NCBI GenBank assembly: GCA_021159125.1
Contig: JAGGSL010000072.1
Span: forward strand, 1 to 5,694
Length of the DNA stretch: 5,694 nt
Origin: Thermoplasmata archaeon
GTDB taxonomy: Archaea > Thermoplasmatota > E2 > UBA202 > DSCA01
Reading direction: 5' to 3'
A program made the translations under genes and the position numbers. A model generated the notes under the pieces. That model had not been told where the DNA came from, ran no database searches, and worked only from the letters and a program-made list of their open reading frames with translations. This document shows, in pieces, positions 5,637-5,694 of the stretch; position 1 is the stretch's first letter; each line of letters begins with the position of its first letter.

Positions 5637-5694
5637 GGTGTTCTATGAAAATTTCCAAACATTTTTGTATTGGCATTCAATCCTTAAACGTGCT

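Noticed and set aside
5646..5693. Minus-strand frame open to the right edge, ending at a TAG at 5645-5643, possibly the tail of another gene
   Set aside because: Only 16 codons are visible, with no recognisable motif; this length is expected by chance.
5645..5694. Plus-strand ATG (MKISKHF...) open to the right edge
   Set aside because: It is too short to judge and has no TATA-like box at the spacing seen for the other genes.
5675..5694. ATTCAATCCTTAAAC resembles the ends of some archaeal CRISPR repeats
   Set aside because: There is a single partial copy with no second repeat or spacer in view; it cannot support an array.

Overview
The window looks like a piece of an archaeal chromosome, most likely a euryarchaeote of the Thermoplasmata type. 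The grounds are: (1) the likely starts have no Shine-Dalgarno sequence, and three of them instead have an AT-rich TATA-like box centred about 26-28 nt upstream, as expected for leaderless archaeal transcripts; (2) the HtpX-type protease has an archaeal-looking C-terminus (SHPNMVDRIKKL); (3) AGG, AGA and ATA codons are frequent; (4) the content is rich in secreted or surface proteases and lipoproteins, a profile known from protein-degrading sediment Thermoplasmata. The lineage is an inference and I cannot name a species.

Layout. Positions 1-876 (+) hold the C-terminal part of a gingipain-like (family C25) cysteine peptidase that is cut by the window edge. Positions 877-1023 are a convergent gap with a T-rich tract for each strand. 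Positions 1024-3093 carry three minus-strand genes read right to left: a lipoprotein with a DNRLRE-like beta-sandwich domain, an M48/HtpX membrane metalloprotease containing a canonical EF-hand calcium loop, and a bifunctional-nuclease (DUF151) protein whose ATG overlaps the htpX stop by 4 nt. Positions 3094-3181 are a short divergent promoter region. Positions 3182-4642 (+) encode a secreted metallopeptidase-like protein with a beta-rich N-terminal region, two EF/TSP3-type calcium loops and an HELGHTLGL zinc motif. Positions 4643-5470 (-) encode a membrane protein made of a zinc ribbon, one TM segment, a carboxypeptidase-regulatory-like domain and a multi-TM tail. Its stop codon directly abuts the stop of the protease gene. 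Positions 5471-5694 are non-coding as far as I can see, with a TATA-like box, a small hairpin and a cluster of inverted and direct repeats.

Functional reading (inference): the window is a cell-envelope and extracellular-protein neighbourhood. Two exported peptidases would digest external protein, the lipoprotein and the zinc-ribbon protein sit in or on the membrane, and the HtpX/nuclease pair probably serves membrane quality control or stress. Calcium loops appear in two unrelated proteases. I moved three gene starts inward from the longest open frame, using promoter position, codon composition and fit to the families. I found no mobile element, CRISPR array, tRNA or rRNA. The families are mostly known; the novelty lies in domain combinations and fine structure, not in a clearly new system.
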